A DNA stretch of 64,000 nt from Arthrobacter sp. Hiyo8 (GTDB lineage Bacteria; Actinomycetota; Actinomycetes; Actinomycetales; Micrococcaceae): NCBI GenBank assembly GCA_001549895.1, contig AP014719.1:3472001-3536000 (forward strand), given 5' to 3'. Shown one piece after another: positions 47,067 through 56,429 of the stretch. Within the stretch, counting starts at the first letter, position 1. The number at the start of each line of letters is the position of its first letter. The notes below the pieces were generated by a model, which was given only the letters and a program-made list of their open reading frames with translations, was not told the DNA's origin and did no database searches. The position numbers and the translations under genes were made by a program.

Positions 47067-47258
47067 ATGAAGGGTCTCGCGGAACTAGCCACGCAGTTGG
47101 CGGGATTGACGCCGTCTGAGGCCGGTCGCGTCGCGGGCCAGCTGCGGGATGTCCTGGGGAGCCTGCCCGCAGACAAGGCCAGCTACCTCGACAATCGCAT
47201 TAGGCGCTCTGTTGAGATGTTCCTTGCAGGCTACAGCGCCGGATCTGGCGCCCACTGA
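47067..47258 (+). CDS. Small helical hypothetical protein
   Basis: 63 residues if started at ATG 47067 (47058 is an alternative). It is predicted helical: MKGLAELATQLAGLTPSEAG then RVAGQLRDVLGSLPADKASY and LDNRIRRSVEMFLAGY. A weak GGAAGAA ribosome site precedes it. No family was recognised. Nothing else was identified between 47259 and 47442. Confidence 0.45.
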   Translation: MKGLAELATQLAGLTPSEAGRVAGQLRDVLGSLPADKASYLDNRIRRSVEMFLAGYSAGSGAH

Positions 47259-47442
47259 ACACTTTCCAGAGAATAGGGGAAGCGGTGCTTCTGGCGCCGC
47301 TTGCCCGGTCGTAGGCTCTGAGCAATCGCTGCAAAACAAGTTGGTTTGCGTCGGGTCAGATGTACAGAATTGAGTCGGGGCTTGGGATAGGGACAGCGCA
47401 CTCATGATGAAAATGGGGGCCACGCAGCGAGTGCGGGGTTGG

Positions 47443-48056
47443 CTAGCCCGCCTGATTCCCTAGGTCAACGAGCACACGGCCGTCGACCAACGCGACCTGG
47501 TGCATCTCGCCTATATTCCGTGCTGCCTTCGTGAACGTCGAGGTCGTGACAAAGATCCCCACTTCACATCGATGGATCTGCATCGCACCAAGGAACCGCT
47601 GCATGTCGGGCGACGAAACAGGGTTACCCGGGGCATACCTCTTGCACTGCACGATCACGCGTCGGCCCGATGCATCGAGGCAGAGCACGTCGGCCCCCTT
47701 ATCGCCGGTGCCGCCGACACGGTTCACGTCCTGGTAGCCAAGCCGGGATAGCAACGCAGCAATCGTGTGCTCAAACTGGGTCGGGTCATGGCCAACATAA
47801 TCGAAAGGTCTCTCGCGTTTGCGGCCTGGCGCTGTTCTTCTTCCATCCGGCGCCGCGCTCTGGCGACGTGTACCCGCCAAGCAATACCGATTGCGGCAGC
47901 GACGATGATCACAGCGCCGGGGATGGCCAGCAGCAGATTCCGGGCGGCCCAGTCAAGGATCAGCATCACCACGTATCCAATAAGACTCAGTCCCAGCATG
48001 AGGAGCATGCACCCTTCCGGGAATAGTCCACCGCTTCTGCTTCGCCGTCGAGCCAT
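47443..48056 (-). CDS. Membrane-anchored Mrr-like restriction endonuclease (one frameshift)
   Basis: About 203 residues. Residues 10-60 contain two hydrophobic helices (CMLLMLGLSLIGYVVMLILD; LLLAIPGAVIIVAAAIGIAW), then a basic coiled segment (HVARARRRMEEEQRQAANAR). A shift near 47800 leads to the nuclease domain: HDPTQFEHTIAALLSRLGYQ, GGTGDKGADVLCLDASGRR and VIVQCKRYAPGNPVS. The Asp and QxK are the PD-(D/E)XK catalytic residues of the Mrr_cat family. Membrane-tethered Mrr proteins are thought to act on incoming or modified DNA. It lies just right of element 2. Confidence 0.85.
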
Positions 48057-48449
48057 CGCCCAGCCGCCTTCGTACGAGATGTGGACCCGTGCCCACCTGG
48101 GGCCGGAGTAGCTTCGAAGGTAAATATAGTCACGGCCACAGACAAAAAAGATGATTGTGCGAAGGCCACGCTGGCCAGTCATCGGGACATTTTCGGCGGA
48201 TGGTACGGTGTTTCCTACTCCATCTCCTCAAGCCTTCTTGCTGTACGATTTTTCCCCGATTCTGTGCTCTCCTCGAAGAACCAAAATCAGCGACATCTCC
48301 GATACATACGGACAGGCTCTTGCCGAGCCCGCAAGCAGATTCCCTATGGCGGCAGGGCCGCGTCACCGGCGATTGGAAGACGAGGACGATGGCGGATCGG
48401 AGCGCTGACAGCCCGGTTGGGCGAGGTTGGGGCCTTGCGTTGGCGATCC

Positions 48450-48660
48450 TTAACTTGGCCTTGGTCCCGACGGTTCATTTATCGCCAGAGTCGGAAGGCC
48501 GGCCACTATTCGGTTGGTATCGAGGCTGACCGTCACGATTCTCTTCAGCAGGTCGACGATATACCGGGGGTCGCCGACTTCGTCACACCAGTCGTTGGGG
48601 TCGTTGACGATGCCGGAGGCTTTGTCGGTTTTGACTTGGTACCGTTCCGCTGCGCGGAAT
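48450..48660 (-). pseudogene. C-terminal remnant of a restriction-associated helicase
   Basis: Frame ending at TAA 48450-48452 reads AAERYQVKTDKASGIVNDP then NDWCDEVGDPRYIVDLLKRI and VTVSLDTNRIVAGLPTL. This is the characteristic end of large predicted helicases of type ISP/type III-like restriction systems (the RYQVRTDKASGIVNDPN block). An in-frame TGA lies upstream near 48693 and none of the rest of the gene is present. It is therefore a decayed fragment next to the Mrr gene. The surrounding bases 48057-48449 hold no supported gene. Confidence 0.65.
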
Positions 48661-48827
48661 GCGGCACGCGTCGGGTAGCGCGTCGGGCGGTAGGCTCAAA
48701 TGCTCAGCTTGCCGCAGGCCGACTCACCACCAACCACGACCAGGCCAGGCGTGATGGGTCCGACGCCTGATCAATGCCGACACCACCCCGTCTTTGCGAA
48801 ACGCAACGACGCGCGGTAGGTTACCCA

Positions 48828-48920
48828 CGGCGCCTCCGCACACCCCCATCTACGGAGGCGCCGGACATCAGGGAAGTCCCCACGCTTGAGTTGACCACAA
48901 CTCGCGTGGGGGCTTTCCTT
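48828..48920 (+). terminator. Two adjacent hairpins, the second a likely terminator
   Basis: CGGCGCCTCCG (48828-48838) pairs with CGGAGGCGCCG (48853-48863). Then AGTCCCCACGC..GAGTTG (48875-48893) pairs with CAACTC..GCGTGGGGGCT (48898-48914), followed by TTCCTTTC. No gene was supported in 48661-49045. Confidence 0.65.
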
Positions 48921-49045
48921 TCGGCCGCCTCAACGCGAAGCACCCGAGGCATTCCAAAACAACCCCGTCAGGTCTACAATCGGCGCAGGTTCCAGGAGTT
49001 GCGAGGGCTGACTCGTCACAAACTCAACATAAATGGGGGATAAAA

Positions 49046-49402
49046 ATGAGTACACCTGCAGGGTGGTATCCGGACCCGTCGAACGCGCCCCAGACGCGCT
49101 ATTGGGAGGGCGGTCATTGGACCAGCGACACACGGCCGTTCGTTCCGCCATTGACCCGGCAGGACGCCCCGAAGAAGCCAGTCAAAAAGCGCGGCAACGG
49201 GTGGATATACGCTGGCGCGGTGATAGCCGGATTCGGCATTCTCATGGGTTTCCTAGCCGCCGCCACAACGCACGTCGATTCTTATGGCAACAGCGTTCAA
49301 GGCGGTCCAACAGTCGGCACCTTCCTCGTCATCATTCTTGGAATCATCCTCGCCGCGACTGGATTCTGCATTCGATTGCTTGGCGCGGTTGAGAAGCGCT
49401 AA
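49046..49402 (+). CDS. DUF2510 membrane protein
   Basis: 118 residues, intact. The N-terminal 30 residues are a DUF2510 unit (PAGWYPDPSNAPQTRYWEGG, HWTS), a WW-like module common in actinobacterial membrane proteins. Two transmembrane helices follow: GWIYAGAVIAGFGILMGFLA and FLVIILGIILAATGFCIRLL, with a short extracytoplasmic loop. It lies 19 bases upstream of the Ltp lipoprotein and is likely cotranscribed with it. Role unknown; it may assist envelope function of its partner. Confidence 0.8.
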   Translation: MSTPAGWYPDPSNAPQTRYWEGGHWTSDTRPFVPPLTRQDAPKKPVKKRGNGWIYAGAVIAGFGILMGFLAAATTHVDSYGNSVQGGPTVGTFLVIILGIILAATGFCIRLLGAVEKR

Positions 49403-49421
49403 GTCGATGAAGGGAACCTCG

Positions 49422-50027
49422 ATGACGACGATTCGGAAGTTGGCTGAAATGAAAATACTTGCAGCCCTAGGAGCAGTCGTACTGCTGGCTGGGCTCACGG
49501 GTTGCACAGGGACTCCTGCCAGCGACACTCAAAGCACGGGTACAAAAGCTGCGGCTGCACCTGCAACCTCGACGCCCACGCCCACAGTGGATCCTGCCGT
49601 TGCAGCGGCAGAGGCAAAAGCATCAGCTGATGCGTCTGCCAAGGCAAAGGCCGAGGCTGACGCAGCAGCTAAAGCCAAGGCGGATGCCGATGCAGCAGCT
49701 AAAGCCAAGGCCGCCGCCGACGCCGCCGCTAAAACCGGGACCGTCAGCCAGCAGAACGCACTGCGGGCCGCTGGTGACTACCTCGGTTTCAGCGCCTTCT
49801 CGCGCACCGGCCTGATCAAGCAACTTGAGTTCGAGAAGTATTCGACCGAAGATGCGACGTGGGCGGTTGACCGCGTGAAAGTCGACTGGAACGAGCAGGC
49901 AGCCAAGTCCGCCAAGAGTTACCTGGGATTCAGCTCATTCTCGCATGCCAGTCTGGTCGGCCAGCTGACCTTCGATGGCTTCACCCCGGAGCAGGCCGAG
50001 TACGGAGTGGCCCAGGTCGGCCTCTGA
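49422..50027 (+). CDS. Ltp-family surface lipoprotein (phage superinfection exclusion-like)
   Basis: About 201 residues. The signal peptide ends in the lipobox LAGLTGC (Cys near residue 28 from ATG 49422; 49449 is an alternative start). A Thr/Pro stretch and an Ala/Lys repeat (AKAKAEADAAAKAKADADAA) form a wall-spanning linker. Two Ltp repeats follow: ALRAAGDYLGFSAFSRTGLI with EKYSTEDATWAVD, and AAKSAKSYLGFSSFSHASLV with DGFTPEQAEYGV. The Streptococcus phage TP-J34 Ltp protein of this family blocks DNA injection by superinfecting phages. Its place beside element 2 fits that role; activity is inferred. Confidence 0.85.
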   Translation: MTTIRKLAEMKILAALGAVVLLAGLTGCTGTPASDTQSTGTKAAAAPATSTPTPTVDPAVAAAEAKASADASAKAKAEADAAAKAKADADAAAKAKAAADAAAKTGTVSQQNALRAAGDYLGFSAFSRTGLIKQLEFEKYSTEDATWAVDRVKVDWNEQAAKSAKSYLGFSSFSHASLVGQLTFDGFTPEQAEYGVAQVGL

Positions 50028-50069
50028 CGCCAGAAACGGGCACTGGCGCGGTATGATCGCCAGCGCCGT

Positions 50070-50330
50070 GCAGTTGGAGTCGTATTTCCCGTGCCGCTAG
50101 AAATGCGCGCTCGCTCCTCAGTACTTGCCGAACCGTCGATGCGTACCACTTTCCGCCCCGCGGCAGTCGGCACAGAGCCGCTATTGAGGGTGGCGGCTGT
50201 CCCAGCCACGGACGCACCGCTTCGCGCTCGACGCCGAGCAGGAGATTCGATTCGGGGAGTTGTGAGGACCTTAGAGTTGAGTCTCGGAGGGAAGAACCGA
50301 TGCGCTCGGCCGCTCGTGCGCTATTTGATA
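50070..50330 (-). pseudogene. Decayed C-terminal fragment of a serine recombinase
   Basis: On the minus strand, combining two frames gives AATLNSGSVPT and RGGKWYASTVRQVLRSERA, the hallmark end of resolvase/invertase-like recombinases (VPTARGGKWYASTVRxVL). The upstream part (50215-50330) is degenerate and no catalytic domain is present. It is a relic only. The rest of 50028-50398 contains no other recognisable feature. Confidence 0.5.
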
Positions 50331-50398
50331 TAGCACGCCCGTAATAAGATGGCGACACAGTGAGGTCAGGTCAGGAACCCGCGAAAGTGAAGCTCCAC

Positions 50399-50506
50399 AT
50401 GAAGACAAAGAAGACCTTCAACTTAGTGACCGCAATCCTCTTCGGTGTTGCAATCGTCCTTTCCAGTGTGGCGATAATCGTTGGCCTAACGGGCCTTGAC
50501 CCTTGA
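50399..50506 (+). CDS. 35-residue membrane peptide
   Basis: ATG 50399 to TGA 50504: MKTKKTFNLVTAILFGVAIV then LSSVAIIVGLTGLDP. It has a short basic N-terminus and one hydrophobic helix of about 22 residues. The ribosome site is a weak GTGAAG. It may be a small membrane toxin or accessory peptide, or an N-terminal fragment cut by the adjacent IS3 remnant that begins at its stop. Low certainty. Confidence 0.4.
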   Translation: MKTKKTFNLVTAILFGVAIVLSSVAIIVGLTGLDP

Positions 50507-50620
50507 TCTTGGACACGGTGTCATTTCGGTTATGCCGCTTTCGTGAGTGTAGTGGAGAGCGCCGTCTCGTAGGCGTTGGGTGAGACGTTGCCGATCGCGG
50601 AGTGCCGTCGGCGGGCTACA
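50503..50620 (-). mobile_element. Right-end remnant of an IS3-family element
   Basis: Minus-strand frame ends RRRHSAIGNVSPNAYETALS then TTLTKAA and a stop; the RRRHSALGxxSPxxYE block is the C-terminus of IS3-type OrfB integrases. TGATCTTGGACACGGTGTCA at 50503-50522 resembles the outer end of such an element. The rest of the IS is missing, and the sequence switches directly to the tyrosine recombinase gene at about 50612. Confidence 0.7.
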
Positions 50621-51761
50621 AGCAGTCGACGATACTTGAATACAGGAAATGGCTTCGCCGCTTGGAGCTGCTCGCGCGGAAACAGGACGGCCGTTACACC
50701 GTGGAGCTCGGTGCGGAATTCGCGTCGATGACCACGAGCCCACGGACCGGCAGATTCAGTAGCCAACGCCGAAAATCGTACGGCCGGTTGGTGAGGTTGC
50801 TGGATTCCTACACCCTCACCGGTTCGGTCGATCTTTCCACCATGCGGCGTGACGGCGGCGAACCCGCTCCGCAGTCCGAGGAGTTCATCCGGTCGTTGGC
50901 CGCCTGGTCAGTTGAGATGGGGCAACGCAATCTGGCGGTAGAGACTCGAAACTCGTACATGCGTGAGGTTCGCGGCTACCTCCTCTACCTGGAAGCGCAA
51001 GGAGTAACCTCGCTGCAGGAGGCCAAGGGTGCCAGCGTGCTGGGATTCCTTGAATCGTTGCGGGGACGCTGGGCCGAGTCCTCGATGTGGGTGGCGGTCA
51101 TCAATCTGCGGGCCTTCCTGAAATTCTTGGGACGGCGCGACTTGCAGGACGCCCTGGGCCTGGCCAACGCCAAGCGCCATCACGGCATGGTTCCAACCCT
51201 GGGCGATGAAGATCAAAGCGCTGTTCTCCAGGCCTGCACCCATGGGTTGATTCCGGCCCGTGATGCGGCGATCACCCTGCTGGCGTTGGTGACGGGGCTG
51301 CGTGCCTGCGACCTGAGCGCCCTGCGGTTGAGTGACATCAACTGGAGGGAATCAACGATCGGGATCGTGCAGCAAAAGACCGGCAATCCGCTCACGCTTC
51401 CCTTGCTTCCGATGATCGCCGAAGCGCTGGCGGCGTATGTCCTCACGGAACGTCCTGAGGTCCGGAACGACCACGTATTCTTGCGCTCCTTGGCACCCCA
51501 CACCGAGTTCTCGGACCACGCGTCCATCTATGAAGTGACCCGACGAACCTTTAGCGCGGCCGGATTGAATCGCGCCGATGCCGGGACGAGGCTGCTGCGC
51601 CACAACGCCGCCACCAGGCTCCTGCGTGCGGGAACCCGCTGCCAACGATCTCGGCCGTTCTTGGGCACTCTGCCCCGGATTCCACCAACAGATACCTCGG
51701 CACGGATACCGAGCACCTGCGCGCATGCGTTCTCACTCTCCCGATGCCGCAGGGAGCATGA
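50602..51761 (+). CDS. Tyrosine recombinase 1 of a tandem pair (5' truncated, one frameshift)
   Basis: About 385 residues in the present frame, but the N-terminus is probably truncated by the IS3 remnant, so the start given (GTG 50602) is artificial. A SAM-like N-domain (VETRNSYMREVRGYLLYLEA) precedes the catalytic domain: Arg in VTGLRACDLSALRLSDINW, HxxR-type in LLRHNAATRLLRAGT, and after a shift near 51638 ISAVLGHSAPDSTNRYL with the Tyr nucleophile. It ends in an ATGA overlap with the next recombinase. Tandem recombinases of this type occur in Tn554-like and RIT elements. Confidence 0.8.
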
Positions 51762-52485
51762 AAATGAACAAGCCACAATTCACCAGCGCGCTCGGCCCGA
51801 TCTGGAACGGTACCTTGCCTTCAAGAAAAGCATGGGAATCTCCTGCGACGGCCGGTTCTGGTATTTGAGGAGTTTTGACCGCTACTGCGCGGAACGTTCG
51901 CTAAAGAACCTTGACCGGTCCACCGTTGAAGGATGGGTTTCTTCCCGGATCGCAAGTCTCCCGAACGGCCTCCGATCGTGGCTGTCGTACATCAGGGACT
52001 TTGGCCGTTGGGAACGACTCAATGGCGATGAGGAAGCCTACGTTCTGTCTGACGAGTGGAGATCCGACCTTGTCCGCCCGCAGCCTTACCTGCTGACGAA
52101 CGAGGAGATCACTAGGTTCTTCGATGCCGCGACACGGTTGGACACCAGATCCCCGTGGAGATGGCAGGGACTCGCGTTTTTCGCCCTCATGCATTCGTGC
52201 GGGTTGCGCACCTGCGAGGCGCGTGGGTTGATGCCCGGGGACGTGAACCTTGCCGCAGGCGTCATCGACGTGCTCTGGTCCAAGGGCAACCGCAGCCGGC
52301 AACTTCCCCTCACCGGCCAAGTCGGTGAGATCCTAGCCGAATGCGACCGGACCTCCCGGAAATTCTTCGGCGCGGACCGGGCGGCTTTCTTCGTCTCCAC
52401 GGTGGGCGCCCAGGTGCGCCCCAATGCTGTTGGGAACGCGTTCCAGAGGATCTGGGACCAAGCCGGGCTGGGTCAAACACAAGGG
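51758..52485 (+). pseudogene. Tyrosine recombinase 2 of the tandem pair (3' truncated)
   Basis: Starts MKMNKPQFTSALG and, after a lost C near 51795, continues PDLERYLAFKKSMGISCDGR, then FFALMHSCGLRTCEARGLMP with the first catalytic Arg and WSKGNRSRQLPLTG with the Lys-hairpin. It reaches GNAFQRIWDQAGL at about 52468. The expected HxxR, GH and Tyr of the C-terminal catalytic part are missing: the sequence changes to unrelated DNA. A third recombinase, expected in a recombinase-in-trio element, is also absent. The pair is therefore non-functional as sequenced. Confidence 0.75.
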
Positions 52486-52617
52486 CTTTCAGTATCGCGC
52501 TACCGACATGGACGACTACTTCTGCGGTCCGGGAAGCCCTTGGCAACGCGGGTCACGAGAACACCCTCCTGTCCCGGGCTGCTCCCAGGCCTGCAGCGGT
52601 GCCTGCCGGGGACTAAT
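52470..52617 (+). mobile_element. Possible IS30-family transposase tail fragment
   Basis: Frame WVKHKGFQYRATDMDDYFCG then PGSPWQRGSREH resembles the IS30 block DxYFCDPxSPWQRGTNENTN, including the catalytic Asp region. It joins the truncated recombinase 2 directly and is itself short, about 45 codons. From 52618 to 52755 nothing is recognised. The call rests on a single motif. Confidence 0.4.
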
Positions 52618-52755
52618 CCCGGGCTCGACGCTGCGCGGAATCTCGTCGCCACCGAAGGCTACAACTACCCGGCACTCATCAACACAGGACCCGCACACGG
52701 GCGCGGCTCCCGGACAAAATCCGGGGCCGCGATCATGCTGCTTTCTAGGTGTATA

Positions 52756-54599
52756 TCAGTTGAGGTAGTAGCCTGCCACATCCGCGATGAACTGACTGGC
52801 GCCGGAGGAGCGGTTGTAGAGGGTTACTTTTCCGTCAGCTCCCACGGGTACGACAACGAGGTTCGGGACGATCTGGCCGGTGCTGAAGTTCAGGTTTGAA
52901 GCGTTCGGACGGGCGGTTCCTGATGGGTAGGCGGTGGCGAATCCGAAGGACTCGGCCCCGGCCACTGTCAGGTTGAATACCACTGCCGAGACCGTGGCCG
53001 GGATGCCGTTGACTCCGCTGACTTGGAAAGAGACTGTGGAATCGGTGCCTACCGGTGTGGCCGTCCGGGTGTCCAGGAACCGGGACGGGGCGATCGCCTG
53101 GAAGGAACCCGGGGTGTTTGGCGTGCCGCTGAGGTAATAGCCGGAGACGTCGGCGAGGAGCTGGGTGGCGCCCGCGGAGCGGTTGTACAGGGTGACCATT
53201 CCATCCGCACCGACGGGCACGGTGACCAGGTTGGGTACGATTTGCCCGGTGTTGAAGTTCAGGTTGGATGCGTTCGGGCGGGCGGTCCCGGAGGCGTAGG
53301 CGGTGATGAACCCGAAGGACTGCGCGTCAGCGACCGTCAGATTGAAGACGACGGCGGAGACATCCGCCGGGATCCCGTTGATTCCGCCGACCTGGAAGGA
53401 CACGGTGGAATCGGCGCCTACTGACGCAGCGGTTCGGGTGTCCAGGAACCGGGACGGCGCTACCGGCTGAAACGCGCCCGGGGTGCTTGGTGTGCCGGCC
53501 AGATAGTATCCGGAGACGTCGGCGACGAGCTGGGTTGCGCCGGAGGAGCGGTTGTAGAGGGTGACTTTGCCGTCGGTTCCTACAGGGACCGTGACGAGGT
53601 TCGGTACGATCTGACCTGCATTGAAGTTCACGTTGGAGGCGTTCGGCCGGGCGGTTCCGGAGGCATATGCGGTGACGAATCCGAAGGACTTGGCCTCAGC
53701 CACGGTGAGGTTGAACACGACTGCTGAGACATTCGCAGGGACGCCGTTGACCCCGGCGACCTGGAAGGAGACAGTGGAGTCGGGAGCGACAGGCGAGGTG
53801 TTCCGGGTGTCAAGGAAGCGGGTTGGTGCGATCGGGATAAGGGCGCCGGGGGCCGGTCCTCCAGCCGTCGCTCCGCCGACCTTGATGACGAGATCGTCGA
53901 TGTACTCATCACCCATTTGCCTCAGATGCTCGGCCCGAGCTGGAGGGCCGTCACCGTGGTCGCGGTCGTGTTGATCTGGTTGCTGGAAAAGATGGATGTT
54001 CCGTCGAGCCAGACTTCAACGGTGGAGGCTGCCCCGTTGGCTATGACATGCATGCCAACGTGCCGCCATGCATTCAGCGCAATGGAGCCGGAGACCAGTT
54101 TGGTGTACGTGAAGCCGGTGGAGGAGGTGACCCGAAGCCACATTTGGCCGTTGTTGTTGTAGCGGTAGATGTCCACGAACCTGGTGGTGTCGAAGAAGAA
54201 CCGGAAGTATGGACGTCGTTTCCGGCGACACCGGCGCTGGTGATATTGAACCAGGCATCCGCATAGACATCATTGGAGTTCGCGGGAAGCGGGGTCACAA
54301 GATTGGCCAGGGAACCGGGTCATTGGTCACGTGCAGGTGCGCCGCGCACGTGCCGGAGTGGGCCTGGGTGTTGTCGATGGTGGCTGTTCCGGTTGTTCCG
54401 GTGTTGACCGTGAACCCGGCCAGGGTTCCGGATTCGAAGTTGTTGGCCACTACCGTCGTTCCGGGATAGCTGTTCGTCGGAGCGGGAACCCGGCTGAACA
54501 AGTGGTTGAAGCGGCGTTTGCCGGGCCGGATACAATGGCGAGTGCCATTACGGGCACGGCAAGCGCGCTGATGAAGCCCAACCTAAACAGTCGTTTCAC
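52756..54599 (-). CDS. Secreted protein with LamG-like domain and three FLDTR repeats (frameshifted)
   Basis: About 610 residues. GTG 54599 follows GGGAGGACAG; the signal peptide is KRLFRLGFISALAVPVMALA..PANAA. After shifts near 54500, 54290, 54210 and 53925 a jelly-roll/LamG-like domain is readable (NNFESGTLAGFTVNTG; SGSIALNAWRHVGMHVIANG; STVEVWLDGTSIF). Then three repeats of about 115 residues follow, each with P.RFLDTR, VSAVVFNLTVA, ARPNASN.NF and VTLYNRS.GA.Q...DV.GYYL. Such repeats decorate actinobacterial surface proteins. Probably a glycan-binding envelope or matrix protein. Confidence 0.82.
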
Positions 54600-54916
54600 T
54601 GATCTGTCCTCCCACCTGCGGTCGATACCGGGCATCATCGCCGTTGGGCGTGAAGCCGGGTTGATCTGCCTGTGGCGAGGGTTGTTGCGACGGTTCCCGG
54701 CCCAGGCACCCGGCAACGCCGTCGAGAACCTCATGGCACCATGAGGGCGGTTACAGATGCGTTACCAATCCCGGGTCGCGTTGATGACGCCGTTGGCGCG
54801 GCAGGGGCTGTTGAGAGTGGCCGGCAGAGGAAGCGGAGACGTGGTCGCCTTGCGGGACGGCGGCTTGGCCAGGGGCGGTTTCCGGGCTTACTGGGGTGGG
54901 CGGCTTCCCGGCCAGA

Positions 54917-56119
54917 TCAGGGGAGGGCGTTGAAGACGTCCGGTCCGAAGCTGGGCAGTCCCGGGGCTCCGGCGTAGCCGAGGCGGGGGAGGGAGAAGAT
55001 GTCCTCGATGGTGGCGAGGAGGCTGTAGTGGTTGTACATCGTTCCGGTGCTGGTGCCCGGGCTGCTGAACGGGGAGAGCACGAGCGCGCCGATAAGGCCT
55101 CCGGCTGTTCCTCCTGGCAGGCCGGAGGGGCCCGTTTGGTTGCCGTCCGCTTCGTCGAAGGTGATGATGAGCGCGCCGTCCTGTCGGTAGGCCGGTGAGT
55201 TGAGGATGGCGGGGACTTGTTCCTTGAGCCAGGCGTCGGCGCTTTTCAGTCCGCCGGGTTGTCCGTCAACGCAGGGCTGTCGTGGCCGTCGTGGCAGAGG
55301 TTGGGGCTGATGTAGGCCAGGTTCGGAGTGGTGGCGGCAGACTGTAGGTCCTTCGCGAGGTTGGTGTAGTCCACGACGTTGTTTTGGCAGTCGGGGGAGG
55401 AAGTGACGCTGGTGAAGTAGACGAAGGGATTGTGGCGGGTGGCGTACTGGTCATTGATTTTGGCGTTCTGGGAGTTGTCCTTTGCGCCTGGTTTCGGGTG
55501 GCGGCATGGGGTGCCCATGTCTTCCATGTACCCTTTCCAGGTTCTCCCGGCCGCGCTGAGTTGCCCCGCGAGCGTCGGGACGGAGGCGGGGTAGACGCAG
55601 CCGGATCCGAGCACCTGTCCCGGGTCCGCGGTCCCGGTCTGGGTGAACGCGGCGTAGGTGGTGCAGTCGTTGCGCGTCATCGGGTTGGATGCCTGCCCGG
55701 AGATCTGGGCGAGATAGTTGGGGTTGGAATGATGGGCGATGCCGTAGTACCGGGTCAGCAGGACGCCCTGGCTGCGCAGGGTCTGGGAGAGGTAGGGGCA
55801 AGCGAATACGGCCCCACGTTGTGCTGTAGCCCTGGTTTTCGAGATTGATCACAAAGACGTGCCCGATCTTCCCGGCTGCAGCCGTGGGCACGGGGCTGCC
55901 GGTGGGCGACGTAGCCGGTGACCCGGACGGGGAGGAGGTGGTGGAGGCGGTGGAGGTGGTGGGGCCGGGAACTGGTGTTCCGCCCCCTGGCGGACCTTGG
56001 CAGGCCGTGCTGATGACCAGAAGCGCGGCCGTAAGGACGATGCGCCCTGCCTGTGGGCGACCGTGCCGGGGACGGCCGTGGCCCAGGACGTTGCTGCCGG
56101 ATTTCATGCTGGGTTTCAT
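54917..56119 (-). CDS. Lipoprotein phosphoesterase (phospholipase C/acid phosphatase-like; frameshifted)
   Basis: About 395 residues. The signal ends in the lipobox VISTAC; a Thr/Ser/Pro linker follows. The phosphoesterase domain (PF04185 type) starts KIGHVFVINLENQGYSTTWG, then IAHHSNPNYLAQISG, MEDMGTPCRHPKPG, YISPNLCHDGHDSPAL and, after a shift near 55255, LIITFDEADGNQTGPSG plus the ending YNHYSLLATIEDIF. The metal and phosphate residues (E, N-Y, H-D-G-H, F-D-E-A) are present. Frames break near 55805, 55690 and 55255. It probably cleaves extracellular phospho-esters. RBS AGGAGG precedes ATG 56119. Confidence 0.85.
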
Positions 56120-56429
56120 CTGATCCTGCCTCCTCCGAATTCCTGCCGCCATCGGGCTGCGGCGCGGACTGGCCTGCCGGCCTGCCCGCGCCGGAGGGTC
56201 ACGCCTCGTCTTGGCGTCGGGTATTACGAAGCGTCCGGTCCGGAAACTCTCGCACATTATGGTCAACCGGGCCATGGACCCGGCTTCGGGTTCCCTGTGA
56301 GTTCGCGCCCGCGGACCGTGGATGCAGCGGCTCCGGTCCGGGACGATCGAGTGACGGACCGGCGGAGGAGCGGCCGCGGGGCTGGGCGGGGTCTTGTTTC
56401 GGCGTGTGTTTGACGCCACACTGGCTGCC
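56120..56429. promoter_or_regulatory. Divergent promoter region between phosphoesterase and GH16 genes
   Basis: 310 bases between two divergent starts. It contains the phosphoesterase ribosome site on the minus strand and the upstream region of the GH16 gene. A moderately AT-richer patch near 56255-56270 (CACATTATGGTCAACC) may hold promoters. No gene, repeat or known operator was recognised. Confidence 0.35.

Noticed and set aside
46949..47119. 56-codon ORF after the element-2 operon
   Set aside because: It is basic and low in complexity, has no ribosome site and overlaps a better candidate at 47067.
48081..48770. Plus-strand 229-codon frame right of the Mrr gene
   Set aside because: It runs antisense to the helicase remnant, has no ribosome site and no protein-like pattern.
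41197..50500. attR for element 2 as a repeat of the tRNA-Met 3' end
   Set aside because: I looked for the GAGATCGAGCCTCCCC segment downstream and did not find a copy, so the integration site stays unproven.
50602..52899. One continuous 765-codon frame spanning both tyrosine recombinases
   Set aside because: It is a chance fusion created by two compensating frame errors; the ATGA overlap at 51758-51761 shows two separate genes.
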